From Roseburia sp. 499 (lineage in GTDB: Bacteria; Bacillota; Clostridia; Lachnospirales; Lachnospiraceae): a DNA stretch of 64,000 nucleotides. The position numbers and the translations under genes were made by a program. Below, piece after piece: positions 28,150-36,770 of the stretch (positions within the stretch are counted from its first letter, which is position 1; each line of letters opens with the position of its first letter). The notes below the pieces were generated by a model. That model had not been told where the DNA came from, searched no databases, and worked only from the letters and a program-made list of their open reading frames with translations. The stretch covers positions 930,001 through 994,000 of the forward strand of contig NZ_CP135164.1 in the NCBI RefSeq assembly GCF_001940225.2, in the 5' to 3' direction.

Positions 28150-28380
28150 GTTGTACCTCCCTTTCATAAAGTCTGATACCATGATGTCCACCATCGATTA
28201 TCATCGTAGACTTGATAGAAATAAGTACTCTGAGTGAAAAACACTTCGGTAACATCCAGCTGATAAACAATTCAGATAAAGGTAGTGGCAATACACTCCA
28301 GTAGAGTAGTCAAGCTACAGGGTAAAATCAAAAGTCCATAGTATCTGAATTGTATTAAACCATAAATATAGAAAAATGAA
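28150..28380 (-). ncRNA. Candidate IS110 bridge-RNA region
   Basis: IS110 elements encode a structured bridge RNA in the non-coding stretch upstream of the transposase. Here that stretch has no gene and holds an 11-bp perfect inverted repeat, ACAATTCAGAT at 28267-28277 and ATCTGAATTGT at 28343-28353, separated by 65 bases with further short helices. The placement is right for a bridge RNA read on the minus strand. Ends and fold are inferred. Confidence 0.45.
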
Positions 28381-28427
28381 AGGATAGTATGATTACTAGC
28401 TTCTAATTAATCATACAAGGTGGGAAA

Positions 28428-30140
28428 ATGGAATTAAGTGAAAGTGAATTGTGTATGTTGGAGCAACTATGTTATTTGAACAGAGATGTTGCCGCTGCAG
28501 CTGGAATAGAAGAAAAATTTGGCGGTATAAGGTTAATTGAGTCAGAGGGACAAGCTATAGAAGATATACTTGAAGTGTTTGATGAAACTGCTCTAGCGAA
28601 CCTCGAGGCACTAGGTGATGAAGAAGTTGGAGGTGCATGTGCAAGTGGCAAAGAATGGGCAGATATAATCAGATATATAAAATCGAGTAATTTAAAGGAT
28701 TTAGTTTTGACAGACACTATGGAAAATTCAAATGGAACGACTTTGGCATTATGTTTTGCAGAGACAGCAGATTCATCAGAGGCAATAGTGGCATTTAAAG
28801 GGACAACTGGCAAGCAGGAGTGGATTGATAATGTGGAAGGATTGAATATAGAGGAGACAAAACTCCAAAAAGAAGCATTGGATTTTATAGAGAGCCTTAA
28901 ATATACGAATATAACAGTAACAGGACATTCAAAAGGTGGAAATAAGGCTATGTATGTTGCAATTACATCAGATAAGGTGACACGATGTGTTGCATTTGAT
29001 GGACAAGGATTCTCACAGGAATTCATTAATAAGTATTGGGCTGAGATTCAGGCGAAAGGAAAAAATATTTCAAATTATTCATTGGCAACAGATTATGTAC
29101 ATGCATTATTGTTTCCGGTTCCTAATTCCAATCAGTTTTATTGTATTGGGTATGGAGTCGATAATATGAAGCAGCATCATAGTCCAAATTCTTTTTTTAT
29201 GCAAGATAATGGTGGAAATTTGTGGATAGATGAAAGTGGAAACATCATTATTAGAATAACAAAAGAAGAAGAGTCGATTACGATGTTGCATGAGTTTACC
29301 ACCTTTATAATGAATAACGCAGATGGGAAAGATGAAGAAAAGATCATTGAATATGTTTCTGGATTAGTGGCAATGGCATTTGGTGGTAGTGAAATCTCGA
29401 AACAAGAAATAATTGATTATGCTTTATCAGACCCAGATTCATTAGCACTTGTTTTGGCATATTTGGTCAAATATATGGATGTGTATGATTTAGATGCTGA
29501 TGATATCGACAAGTTATTAGAGACACTGGGATTAAATTCTTTGAATCAGTTGATTACAATAACGCAGTTTGAGTTTTTGGGAGATAAGTATAACCTTAAT
29601 GTAAATTTGGCCAATATACTAAATCTTATAAAACAGAATCTAACAGATGGAGATGATGATTGGATTATAAAAAGAATTTTGCCATTACTAAAAAGTTGGT
29701 TCTTTGATGATGTTGATATAGATGTGAGTGATTTATGGGAAAGAATCAATAGTAAAGTTAAAGCCATAGATACATCTGGAGGAAAAGATAACGCGAAAGT
29801 AAGGACAGGTAAAATTTATGATTTTTCGCAAAATGTATATGATACTTTAATGAGTACTATTTCAAAAATAGAGAATATATCTATTTCTCCTGTTGAATCA
29901 TGGTCAAGTTATGCAAGCGAAGAGTGGTATTCCCAGATTTTTGTTCCAATAGCAATAAGTGGAATAAGAGCATATTTTGATAAATTGTCAGAAACAAACT
30001 TAGAGTGTAAAAGACGTATAGATACAATATTTGAAAATGTGCTACAAACAGATTCAGATTATGCAAAAAAAATCACGGAAAACAATAATAACTTGGAAAC
30101 AATAAACAACAATTTGTTAGAAGGGATATTGGCGTCATAA
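28428..30140 (+). CDS. T7SS lipase effector A, reverse architecture (TslA-like)
   Basis: 570 residues without a signal peptide. The N-terminal half is an alpha/beta hydrolase of DUF2974 type: oxyanion segment FKGTTG, nucleophile elbow GHSKGG with Ser168, FDGQGFS, Asp in A-T-D-Y-V (about 222) and His in HHSPNS (about 251). The C-terminal third is helical with W/Y-rich WSSYASEEWY, resembling an LXG-like targeting domain placed at the end instead of the front. This reversed layout, with small helical partners and a lipoprotein next door, is the organisation of staphylococcal TslA, a phospholipase. GGTGGG lies before the ATG. The substrate here is inferred. Confidence 0.78.
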   Translation: MELSESELCMLEQLCYLNRDVAAAAGIEEKFGGIRLIESEGQAIEDILEVFDETALANLEALGDEEVGGACASGKEWADIIRYIKSSNLKDLVLTDTMENSNGTTLALCFAETADSSEAIVAFKGTTGKQEWIDNVEGLNIEETKLQKEALDFIESLKYTNITVTGHSKGGNKAMYVAITSDKVTRCVAFDGQGFSQEFINKYWAEIQAKGKNISNYSLATDYVHALLFPVPNSNQFYCIGYGVDNMKQHHSPNSFFMQDNGGNLWIDESGNIIIRITKEEESITMLHEFTTFIMNNADGKDEEKIIEYVSGLVAMAFGGSEISKQEIIDYALSDPDSLALVLAYLVKYMDVYDLDADDIDKLLETLGLNSLNQLITITQFEFLGDKYNLNVNLANILNLIKQNLTDGDDDWIIKRILPLLKSWFFDDVDIDVSDLWERINSKVKAIDTSGGKDNAKVRTGKIYDFSQNVYDTLMSTISKIENISISPVESWSSYASEEWYSQIFVPIAISGIRAYFDKLSETNLECKRRIDTIFENVLQTDSDYAKKITENNNNLETINNNLLEGILAS

Positions 30141-30196
30141 ATTGAGGAAAGGTCTGCCTATAAATATTATGGCATAGAAGAGGAGAAAAAAAGAAA

Positions 30197-30490
30197 ATGG
30201 CAAAAGCAGGAGGAAACGTTATCATTGTAGATAGTGAGTATGAAAGTTGTGCAGCAACAGTAAATTCCGTAATTGCTGAGGTAATAGAATTAGGGCAGAG
30301 TTTTTCAAAGGAATTATTGTATTTAACGGAAAACGGATTGCAAGACATGTTAATAGATAATGAAATTATTGATAAGTCTTCAAAAATATGTGCAGCTATG
30401 TTGAAATTAGAGGAAGCGGCTAAAGATGTGCCGGATTCTTTGAAAGCATTTTTAAGTGAAGCAGACGCAACAGATGCTTATTTATATTAA
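30197..30490 (+). CDS. Small helical T7SS-associated protein
   Basis: 97 residues, WXG100-sized, predicted helical hairpin without a WXG motif. It begins AKAGGNVIIVDSEYESC and ends EADATDAYLY. AAGAGGAGAAAAA precedes the ATG. Position directly after lipase A suggests a partner that binds the lipase C-terminal helices; function not demonstrated by sequence. Confidence 0.6.
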   Translation: MAKAGGNVIIVDSEYESCAATVNSVIAEVIELGQSFSKELLYLTENGLQDMLIDNEIIDKSSKICAAMLKLEEAAKDVPDSLKAFLSEADATDAYLY

Positions 30491-30501
30491 GGGGTGGAAA
30501 A

Positions 30502-31353
30502 ATGAAAGCGAAAATCATAGTAGTACTTCTGGCATTAGGTTTTGCGAGCCTTTCCGGATGTAAGGATTCTAAAGTAGCAGAACAGAAACAAAATGAAAGT
30601 GTAGAAGAAAGTGGCAAGGAGGAAGACGAAGTGCAGGTATATCGAAATCCAACAGAAAAGGAACTGGAAATTTTAGAAGGATGTAATATATCAAGTGATT
30701 CTATGAAAAAAATAAAAGAAGAAGGAATGAATCTTTCTACACAGAGTTTTGTAGATACAGCTCAGATTATGCTGGATTATCTGGAAGAAAAGTACGGGGA
30801 AGAGTTCAAGGTAGTAGGAGGAGAAATACCGGGAATTATATCAGGAGATTACATGATATTTGCCCAAGCAGTAGAGGGTGAACATAGAGGAGAGCGCTTT
30901 GAGGTATATTATCAGGTAGATGATGACGGAAATGTGTATTGTGAAGATGGATATTTTGCCATTTTGAAAAGCGATGAGTTTCAACAGATGATGCAAAAAA
31001 AGGCAGATGAAACAGGAGAAGGATGGAAAGTATTTGCCGTGTTAAGTGGAACGTATAATGAGAAATACACGAAGGATACGATATTATCGAATTTAGATCC
31101 GTCAACGTTACGAGGCGAAGTACGATGTGCTATGAGTCCTGAGAAAACAGAAGAAGAATATGAAAAACAAACAGAAAAATTGGAACAAGAGAATAGTGAT
31201 TTAAGTGGAATGGGGAAAGGAATAAGTATTTTATATTGTCAGATACTGAAACAGGAAGAGTATGATAAATTGCAAACATTTGAAGATTTTATAGATATTT
31301 TGTTAAGGCATAGTGAAGAAAAACCTTTGTATAGAGGAGAAAAATGGTCATAA
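30502..31353 (+). CDS. Lipoprotein, candidate immunity to lipase B
   Basis: 283 residues with signal peptide and lipobox LSGC (Cys near residue 20). The mature region, after an acidic linker, has a 200-residue mixed alpha/beta domain with EVYYQVDDDGNVYCEDGYF. It is a distant paralogue of the lipoprotein at 26074. It starts 11 bases after the previous gene and ends 15 bases before lipase B, the place of TilA-type immunity genes. AAGGGGTGG precedes the ATG. Confidence 0.7.
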   Translation: MKAKIIVVLLALGFASLSGCKDSKVAEQKQNESVEESGKEEDEVQVYRNPTEKELEILEGCNISSDSMKKIKEEGMNLSTQSFVDTAQIMLDYLEEKYGEEFKVVGGEIPGIISGDYMIFAQAVEGEHRGERFEVYYQVDDDGNVYCEDGYFAILKSDEFQQMMQKKADETGEGWKVFAVLSGTYNEKYTKDTILSNLDPSTLRGEVRCAMSPEKTEEEYEKQTEKLEQENSDLSGMGKGISILYCQILKQEEYDKLQTFEDFIDILLRHSEEKPLYRGEKWS

Positions 31354-31368
31354 AGAGAGGGGAAGAGT

Positions 31369-33027
31369 ATGGAGGAATTATCAAATGAAGAATTATTATT
31401 TCTAAGTAATCTAATGCATATAAAAGAGGCTGGAGAATATGAAGAAGATAAATTTGTGTTTAATGATATATGGATAGGTAATAATAAAGGAAAGACAATA
31501 GGTGTTTTAATAGGAAATATTGACACTGACAAACTTGCTACTGATTATGCAGACAAAACTTTCGATGGTGAAATTTCCGGTGCCGAATGGGCAGCAATGT
31601 TAGAAAAAATTCAAAATGATAAAAATATCTGTGATTTAAAGTTAGTAGACTTAGAACGTGATGATAGAAATGCATTATCCGTATGCTTAGAAGACAAAGA
31701 TGGAAATCAGTATGTGGTATTTCGCGGTACAGCAGCCGGAGAATGGGTCGATAATTTTCAAGGTGGTTATCTGGCAGACACAGAACAGCAGTTAAGAGCA
31801 TTGGCATTTGTAGAACGTCAGAGTGGGGAAAATATAACGGTGGTTGGACATTCTAAGGGTGGAAACAAGGCAAAATATGTAGCGATACGTTCCGACAAAG
31901 TAGATCGATGCGTTTCCTTTGATGGACAAGGATTTTCCGCAGCGTTTTATGAAAAATATGGTCCACTGATAGATGCGAACAAGCACAAGATAACCTGTTA
32001 CGCATTGGATTACGATTTTGTAAATATTCTTTTGTCGGATATATATAATGATAAGACTTATGTGGATGGACATGGCGTAGAGGGATTCAACTTTGCGCAG
32101 AACCATAGCCCTAATTCATTGTTCAATGAAGAGTTTGGATTTGATGAATGTGAGCAGTCAGATGCAATGGCAAGTTTCCATAATTTCTTTAATTATATCA
32201 TAAATACAGGAGATCCGGAAGAAGTAGCAGCACTGATGGATTATCTGGGAAACATTGTGAATATGTTGATGGGAAAGAGACCTCCGAAATATGACAAAGG
32301 ATATTCCGATGAGGAGAAAAGAGCATACATTTTGGATCCGGAGAATGCAGAAGAACTTGGCATGTTTATTGCTTATCTGGCAAAATATGAAAGAAGTGGA
32401 AATCATATGACAGATATAGTTGTTGATGTATTGCAGGGACTGGATTTTGGATGGTTTGGAGAGATATTATGTTGGTTGATAGGAAGGTGGATGAAAAACA
32501 GCGAGGAAGATGATGAACATCCTATTTTGGACTTTGTTGAGGACAATGGAGCAAGTCTGAGTTGGATTTTGTCAAAATTCGATATTTTGACGGAAGAAGA
32601 AGCAGAAACAATTATGACAGCACTTAGAGTGGCAGAAGCGAAAGAAAAGGAAATACCGGAACCGAGCAGTAAGTACTACAAAGAACAGGAAGTATCCTTT
32701 ATCATACGTGATTTCAGCACAGATATGCGTACGACTTTGATGGAGCAGGTAAAAGAGGTAGAGGATGAGGCATTCTGGGATTTCACAAAATGGGACGTCT
32801 GGTACAGGGTAGAAGATTTGTTTGGAAATCTTGACATAGCGCATTATAAGAATAGTATTCAGGAATACCATAGAAAGGTCATAGACATTAATGATACTAC
32901 AACGGCGCAGATGCAGAACATTTTTGATGCAGTTGATAATTTGGACGATAAGTATGGTGCAATATTTGAGAAAAAGGCAGAAGAATTTGCATCCATTACT
33001 CAGGAAGTAAGAAAGATTATGGCATAA
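31369..33027 (+). CDS. T7SS lipase effector B, reverse architecture (TslA-like)
   Basis: 552 residues, no signal peptide. Same plan as the protein at 28428: FRGTAAGEWVDNFQG, nucleophile elbow GHSKGG with Ser162, SFDGQGFS, Asp in A-L-D-Y-D (214/216), His in NHSPNS (246). The last ~120 residues are helical with W-D-F-T-K-W-D-V-W-Y and a long terminal coil, a likely T7SS targeting domain. The overall likeness to lipase A is clear in the catalytic half and weaker at the end, as expected for paralogues with different partners. GAGGGGAAGAGT precedes the ATG. Confidence 0.78.
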   Translation: MEELSNEELLFLSNLMHIKEAGEYEEDKFVFNDIWIGNNKGKTIGVLIGNIDTDKLATDYADKTFDGEISGAEWAAMLEKIQNDKNICDLKLVDLERDDRNALSVCLEDKDGNQYVVFRGTAAGEWVDNFQGGYLADTEQQLRALAFVERQSGENITVVGHSKGGNKAKYVAIRSDKVDRCVSFDGQGFSAAFYEKYGPLIDANKHKITCYALDYDFVNILLSDIYNDKTYVDGHGVEGFNFAQNHSPNSLFNEEFGFDECEQSDAMASFHNFFNYIINTGDPEEVAALMDYLGNIVNMLMGKRPPKYDKGYSDEEKRAYILDPENAEELGMFIAYLAKYERSGNHMTDIVVDVLQGLDFGWFGEILCWLIGRWMKNSEEDDEHPILDFVEDNGASLSWILSKFDILTEEEAETIMTALRVAEAKEKEIPEPSSKYYKEQEVSFIIRDFSTDMRTTLMEQVKEVEDEAFWDFTKWDVWYRVEDLFGNLDIAHYKNSIQEYHRKVIDINDTTTAQMQNIFDAVDNLDDKYGAIFEKKAEEFASITQEVRKIMA

Positions 33028-33075
33028 AAAGAAGAAGATGAGGCATGATTTTAAAATGTAGGTGGAGGATTAATT

Positions 33076-33525
33076 ATGAGCCAAATCAGTCAGTTAGAAG
33101 CAGAAATCCGGGGATGTCAGGAGAACATTCGTAAATTACAGGAAAAAAAGGGACAATTGGAAGAAGCGAAAAGTCAAAATGGTATGATTGCCAATGAAAC
33201 TAGGGTATATATTAGTAACCGAAGAAGTTATGCAGGTAATATTCATCAATATAACCAGAGAACTACAATATCTAAGATTATCGCAGAAAAAATAGGAGTA
33301 AACTATAGTAGGACAGAAGAAGTAAAGCTTCTTAACAATTATGATGAGATTGAAAGGGAACTAAAAAAGGCAATTCAAAAGATGGAAGAAGAGATTGAGG
33401 AACAGAATGAATCAATCAGAGTAAAACAGAAAAGGATTGAAGAAATAAGGGAAGAAGAACGAAGAGAGAGGGAAAGAAGAGAACGTGAGCGTAATGAACA
33501 GCAAAGCAGGGAAAGAACACGTTAA
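33076..33525 (+). CDS. Coiled-coil DUF5082/YwqH-like accessory protein, module B
   Basis: 149 residues, entirely helical, N-terminus MSQISQLEAEIRG matching 24989-25435. The last 45 residues are a highly charged Arg/Glu helix (repeats of R-E-R-R-E-R), unlike the paralogue. GGTGGAGGA precedes the ATG. It follows lipase B, whereas its paralogue precedes lipase A, so module order has been shuffled. Confidence 0.65.
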   Translation: MSQISQLEAEIRGCQENIRKLQEKKGQLEEAKSQNGMIANETRVYISNRRSYAGNIHQYNQRTTISKIIAEKIGVNYSRTEEVKLLNNYDEIERELKKAIQKMEEEIEEQNESIRVKQKRIEEIREEERRERERRERERNEQQSRERTR

Positions 33526-33570
33526 GCCGGGCATTTGTTAGAAAACAGATTTAGGGGAGAGGTGAGAAAA

Positions 33571-33867
33571 ATGGCGAATGTAGGAAGTCAGGAAATTAAT
33601 ATAAGCAAAGAAGAAATAAACACAAGTATAAGTAGATTAAATAATATCAGTGTAAGACTTGGATGCTGCAAAAATCAGAAGTTTTTCTTAAACGAAAGTA
33701 TAGGAGAGACAGCAGTGCAGGCAAAAAATATGTATGATGAAGTATTATATGTGATTGGAGCCATGCAGGAATTGGTAGACCAGACGATGTCATTGTTAGA
33801 AAATACGATTGCTTCATTTGAAGAGGCAGAGAAAGTGGCAGTCGCACAGTACATAGAAAAAATTTAG
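33571..33867 (+). CDS. Small helical YwqI/TlaA-like partner, module B
   Basis: 98 residues from ATG 33571 with GGGGAGAGGTG upstream (an earlier in-frame ATG at 33535 lacks a site). Predicted helical hairpin: ISKEEINTSISRLNNISVRL near the start, a long helix ending EEAEKVAVAQYIEKI. It resembles 25784-26068 in size and pattern. Last gene of the lipase modules; a strong promoter for the next unit begins 24 bases later. Confidence 0.65.
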   Translation: MANVGSQEINISKEEINTSISRLNNISVRLGCCKNQKFFLNESIGETAVQAKNMYDEVLYVIGAMQELVDQTMSLLENTIASFEEAEKVAVAQYIEKI

Positions 33868-33890
33868 TATAAAATTTAGGGACATTTGGG

Positions 33891-33919
33891 TTGACAATAT
33901 ATGGAAGAAATATTACAAT
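33891..33919 (+). promoter_or_regulatory. Promoter of the surface-protein unit
   Basis: TTGACA at 33891-33896, 17-base spacer, TACAAT at 33914-33919. The leader to the first surface gene is about 265 bases; the 320-base gap 33868-34188 contains this promoter, the shared leader element and a 24-base palindrome, and no gene. Confidence 0.8.
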
Positions 33920-33962
33920 AAATTTTATGTATAAATAATAGTAAATAAGGATAAGGGGAATT

Positions 33963-34015
33963 AGGGGAATTCATAATCAATGCTTATCATTCGATAGGCA
34001 ACTAATTCAGTAAAA
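33963..34015 (+). promoter_or_regulatory. Leader element shared with the WXG100 gene (copy 2)
   Basis: AGGGG start, hairpin GCTTATC-ATTC-GATAGGC (33982-33999), then CAACTAATTCAGTAAAA. See copy 1 at 18188-18238. An AGGAT upstream (33949 region) could pair with ATCCT at 34016-34020 to close the structure. Confidence 0.65.
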
Positions 34016-34112
34016 ATCCTAAATACAAAAGTTTAATAAGTTAAAGTTTTAAAGTTCATAGTTAGGTTCAGATTGCCCAAATGGTCAGAAATGTTATGGC
34101 ATAAATTAGGAA

Positions 34113-34136
34113 TATAAAGTTAAAACTTACTTTATA
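34113..34136 (+). repeat. 24-base palindromic block before surface gene 1
   Basis: TATAAAG (34113-34119) and CTTTATA (34130-34136) flank TTAAAACTTA. The same 24 bases occur before genes 2 and 3. Possible operator or RNA processing hairpin. Confidence 0.6.
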
Positions 34137-34188
34137 GATTATTACAAAAAAACAATGACACAAAATAGGAAAGAGTGGAGGAAAAGAA

Positions 34189-34959
34189 ATGAAAAAAAGA
34201 ATATTTGCATTAGCAACAGCATTAGTAATGACGTTGTCTATGGGAATGACAGCATTTGCAGCAGAGAGTCCGACCGTAACAGGGAGTTTAGCAGGAAAAT
34301 TTGCAGAATCAGCAACAGCAGTAATCGATGGACAGACAGTAGAGTTAGATTTTGACTATGGACTCTATCCTAAGAATTTAACACAGGCACAGATAGATTC
34401 TGTAGACTATTATAAGCCTGAGGAAGTAACGAGAAATGATGAAGAATGGCAGAGATTATTGGAAAAGCAGGATGAGAGAGCACGTGAGTTATTTGAAAAG
34501 GTAATGGGATATAAAAACGAAGGAGCTGCTATAAAAGACTGGTTTGGATTGTCATTGCCGGAAGGGTATACGATGCCAGCAGAGGGTGTAGAGGTCACTA
34601 TTAACGCTCCATATGGAGGGGATGGAAAGTATACGTATCTTATCTTCCATTGTAAGGCAGATGGTACATGGGAGTATATTCCAACCACAGAAGGTAACGG
34701 AACTCTTAGTGGAAGATTTACTTCTTTTTCACCGGTATTTATTATTAGAATACCAAAAGAAAATACAACATCTACACCAAGTACAGATACTGTAAAGCAG
34801 ACAGTGCAGACCCCGGCAACAACTACTCAGAATGCAACATCTACCACAAAGGCACCAAAAACAGGAGAATTTGCAGGAATTTATGTAGCAGGAATGATGG
34901 CATTCTTAAGCATGGCAGGAATTGTTGTATATGTAAGAAAAAAGAACGTCAGATTATAG
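34189..34959 (+). CDS. Sortase-type surface protein 1 of a tandem triplet
   Basis: 256 residues. Signal peptide MKKRIFALATALVMTL to A-F-A-A (cleavage near residue 25), a ~170-residue domain with LPEGYTMPAEGV, FHCKADGTWEYIPTTEG and a closing F-T-S-F-S-P-V-F strand, a Thr-rich stalk, then APKTGE, a membrane helix and R-K-K: the layout of a wall-anchored protein with an atypical x-P-K-T-G sorting motif. GTGGAGG lies 8 bases before the ATG. Domain not recognised. Differs from copies 2 and 3 mainly in the middle. Confidence 0.75.
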   Translation: MKKRIFALATALVMTLSMGMTAFAAESPTVTGSLAGKFAESATAVIDGQTVELDFDYGLYPKNLTQAQIDSVDYYKPEEVTRNDEEWQRLLEKQDERARELFEKVMGYKNEGAAIKDWFGLSLPEGYTMPAEGVEVTINAPYGGDGKYTYLIFHCKADGTWEYIPTTEGNGTLSGRFTSFSPVFIIRIPKENTTSTPSTDTVKQTVQTPATTTQNATSTTKAPKTGEFAGIYVAGMMAFLSMAGIVVYVRKKNVRL

Positions 34960-34986
34960 AACAAAAATAAGGCGTTAAAAAAGTTA

Positions 34987-35010
34987 TATAAAGTTAAAAC
35001 TTACTTTATA
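34987..35010 (+). repeat. 24-base palindromic block before surface gene 2
   Basis: Identical to 34113-34136, inside a longer repeated spacer that extends to the ribosome site. Confidence 0.6.
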
Positions 35011-35062
35011 GATTATTACAAAAAACAATGACACAAAACAGGAAAGAGTGGAGGAAAACGAA

Positions 35063-35836
35063 ATGAAAAAAAGAATATTTGCATTAGCAACAGCATTAGT
35101 AATGACGTTGTCTATGGGAATGACAGCGTTTGCAGCAGAGAGTCCGACTGTAACAAATAGCAATTTAGCAGGAAAGTTTGCAGAATCAGCAACAGCAGTA
35201 ATCGATGGACAGACAGTAGAGTTAAAATTTGATTATGGGCTTCGTCCTAAGAATTTGACACAGGCACAGATAGATTCTGTAAATTATTATATGCCCATGG
35301 AACGAACGAGTAACGATGAAGAATGGCAGAGATTACAGGAAAAGCAGGACGAGAGAACACGCGAGTTGTTTGAAAAGGTAATGGGATATAGAAATGAATC
35401 TGTTGATATGAATGATTGGTTTGGTTTATCATTACCGGAAGGTTATACGATGCCGGCAGAGGGAGTAGAGGTTACCATTGATGCGCCATATGCAGGAAAA
35501 GGAGATTACACATATTACATTTTCCATTGTAAGGCAGATGGTACATGGGAGTATATACCAACAACGGAAGGTGATGGAACCCTTAGTGGAAGATTTACTT
35601 CTTTTTCACCGGTATTTATTCTTAGAATACCAAAGGAGAATACAACATCTACACCAAGTACAGATACTGCAAAACAGACAGTGCAGACCCCGGCAACAAC
35701 TACTCAGAATGCAACATCTACCACAAAGGCACCAAAAACAGGAGAATTTGCAGGAATTTATGTGGCAGGAATGACGGCAGTTTTAAGCGCGGCAGGAATT
35801 GTTGCATATGTAAGAAAAAAGAACGTCAGATTATAG
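35063..35836 (+). CDS. Sortase-type surface protein 2 of a tandem triplet
   Basis: 257 residues from ATG 35063 (GTGGAGG upstream; a start 15 bases earlier overlaps that site). Signal peptide identical to copy 1 and the Thr-rich stalk, A-P-K-T-G-E and C-terminal helix almost so. The central part differs at scattered positions (for example M-P-M-E-R-T-S-N and N-E-S-V-D-M-N-D). Nearly identical ends and a variable centre suggest duplication followed by diversification or gene conversion. Confidence 0.75.
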   Translation: MKKRIFALATALVMTLSMGMTAFAAESPTVTNSNLAGKFAESATAVIDGQTVELKFDYGLRPKNLTQAQIDSVNYYMPMERTSNDEEWQRLQEKQDERTRELFEKVMGYRNESVDMNDWFGLSLPEGYTMPAEGVEVTIDAPYAGKGDYTYYIFHCKADGTWEYIPTTEGDGTLSGRFTSFSPVFILRIPKENTTSTPSTDTAKQTVQTPATTTQNATSTTKAPKTGEFAGIYVAGMTAVLSAAGIVAYVRKKNVRL

Positions 35837-35863
35837 AACAGAAATAAGGCGTTAAAAAAGTTA

Positions 35864-35887
35864 TATAAAGTTAAAACTTACTTTATA
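35864..35887 (+). repeat. 24-base palindromic block before surface gene 3
   Basis: Third identical copy. Spacing between copies is 874 and 877 bases, the size of the duplication unit. Confidence 0.6.
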
Positions 35888-35939
35888 GATTATTACAAAA
35901 AAGCAATGACACAAAATAGGAAAGAGTGGAGGAAAAGAA

Positions 35940-36704
35940 ATGAAAAAAAGAATATTTGCATTAGCAACAGCATTAGTAATGACGTTGTCTATGGGAATGA
36001 CAGCGTTTGCAGCAGAGAGTCCGACAGTAACAAACAGTTTAGCAGGTAAATTTGCAGAATCAGCAACAGCCGTAATTGATGGACAGACAGTAGAGTTGGA
36101 TTTTGATTGGGGACTTAGACCAGAAAATTTAACAGAAGCACAAGTCGAACAAGTTGAATATTATATCCCTAATGAGGTACTCTTGGAGGGAGATGAGGAA
36201 GCAGAGAGAAGACTTGACGAGAAACGAATAGAAAGAACAAGAGAATTATTCGAAAAAGTAATGGGATATAGAGTTGAAAATGTTGCAAGAAAAGATTTCT
36301 TTGGTTTAGCTTTACCGGAAGGTTATACGATGCCGGCAGAAGGAGTAGATGTTACAATTGATGCGCCATATGCAGGAAAGGGAGATTATACTTATCTTAT
36401 TTTCCATTGTAAAGCAGATGGAACATGGGAATATATTCCGACTACAGAAGGTGATGGAACTCTTAGTGGAAGATTCACATCATTTTCACCGGTGTTTATC
36501 ATGGCAATACCAAAGACAAATAGTACAACTACAACAAATGAAAGCACACCAGTAAAAACTGGAACAGCAGCAACAGCAACAACATCTACTGCAACAGCAC
36601 CAAAAACAGGAGAATTTGCAGGAATTTATGTGGCAGGTATGCTGGCGTTCTTAAGCGTAACAGGAATTGTTGTATATACAAAGAAAAATAAGATAATGAT
36701 GTAA
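35940..36704 (+). CDS. Sortase-type surface protein 3 of a tandem triplet
   Basis: 254 residues, the most diverged copy. Same signal peptide and the same LPEGYTMPAEGV, FHCKADGTWEY and F-T-S-F-S-P-V-F core, but a different helix region (E-E-A-E-R-R-L-D-E-K-R) and a shorter stalk rich in T-A-T. Ends A-P-K-T-G-E, helix, K-K-N-K. It may be the oldest copy or may have taken its middle from another source. Confidence 0.75.
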   Translation: MKKRIFALATALVMTLSMGMTAFAAESPTVTNSLAGKFAESATAVIDGQTVELDFDWGLRPENLTEAQVEQVEYYIPNEVLLEGDEEAERRLDEKRIERTRELFEKVMGYRVENVARKDFFGLALPEGYTMPAEGVDVTIDAPYAGKGDYTYLIFHCKADGTWEYIPTTEGDGTLSGRFTSFSPVFIMAIPKTNSTTTTNESTPVKTGTAATATTSTATAPKTGEFAGIYVAGMLAFLSVTGIVVYTKKNKIMM

Positions 36705-36736
36705 CACAGATAAAAGAGAATATTTAGTAAGAAAAA

Positions 36737-36770
36737 AGCTGCATATCTTGAAAAAGGAAGATATGCAGCT
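36737..36770. other. Perfect 13-bp hairpin after the surface triplet
   Basis: AGCTGCATATCTT (36737-36749) pairs with AAGATATGCAGCT (36758-36770) around 8 bases. There is no T run on the + strand side (AAATTAAAA follows), while the minus strand has six T after the stem. It may protect the 3' end of the mRNA or act as a weak terminator. Confidence 0.6.

Larger units (their letters stand above)
26900..28380 (-). mobile_element. IS110-family insertion sequence (ends approximate)
   Basis: Contains an intact DEDD transposase gene on the minus strand plus about 230 non-coding bases on its 5' side. Members of this family have no terminal inverted repeats and make little or no target duplication, so the true ends cannot be set by reading; they lie somewhere in 26842-26976 and 28330-28427. 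It splits lipase module A between the lipoprotein and the lipase without breaking either. Confidence 0.75.

Noticed and set aside
36737..36770. Hairpin as terminator of the surface triplet
   Set aside because: The + strand lacks a T run after the stem, so standard intrinsic termination is not supported; recorded as a hairpin only.
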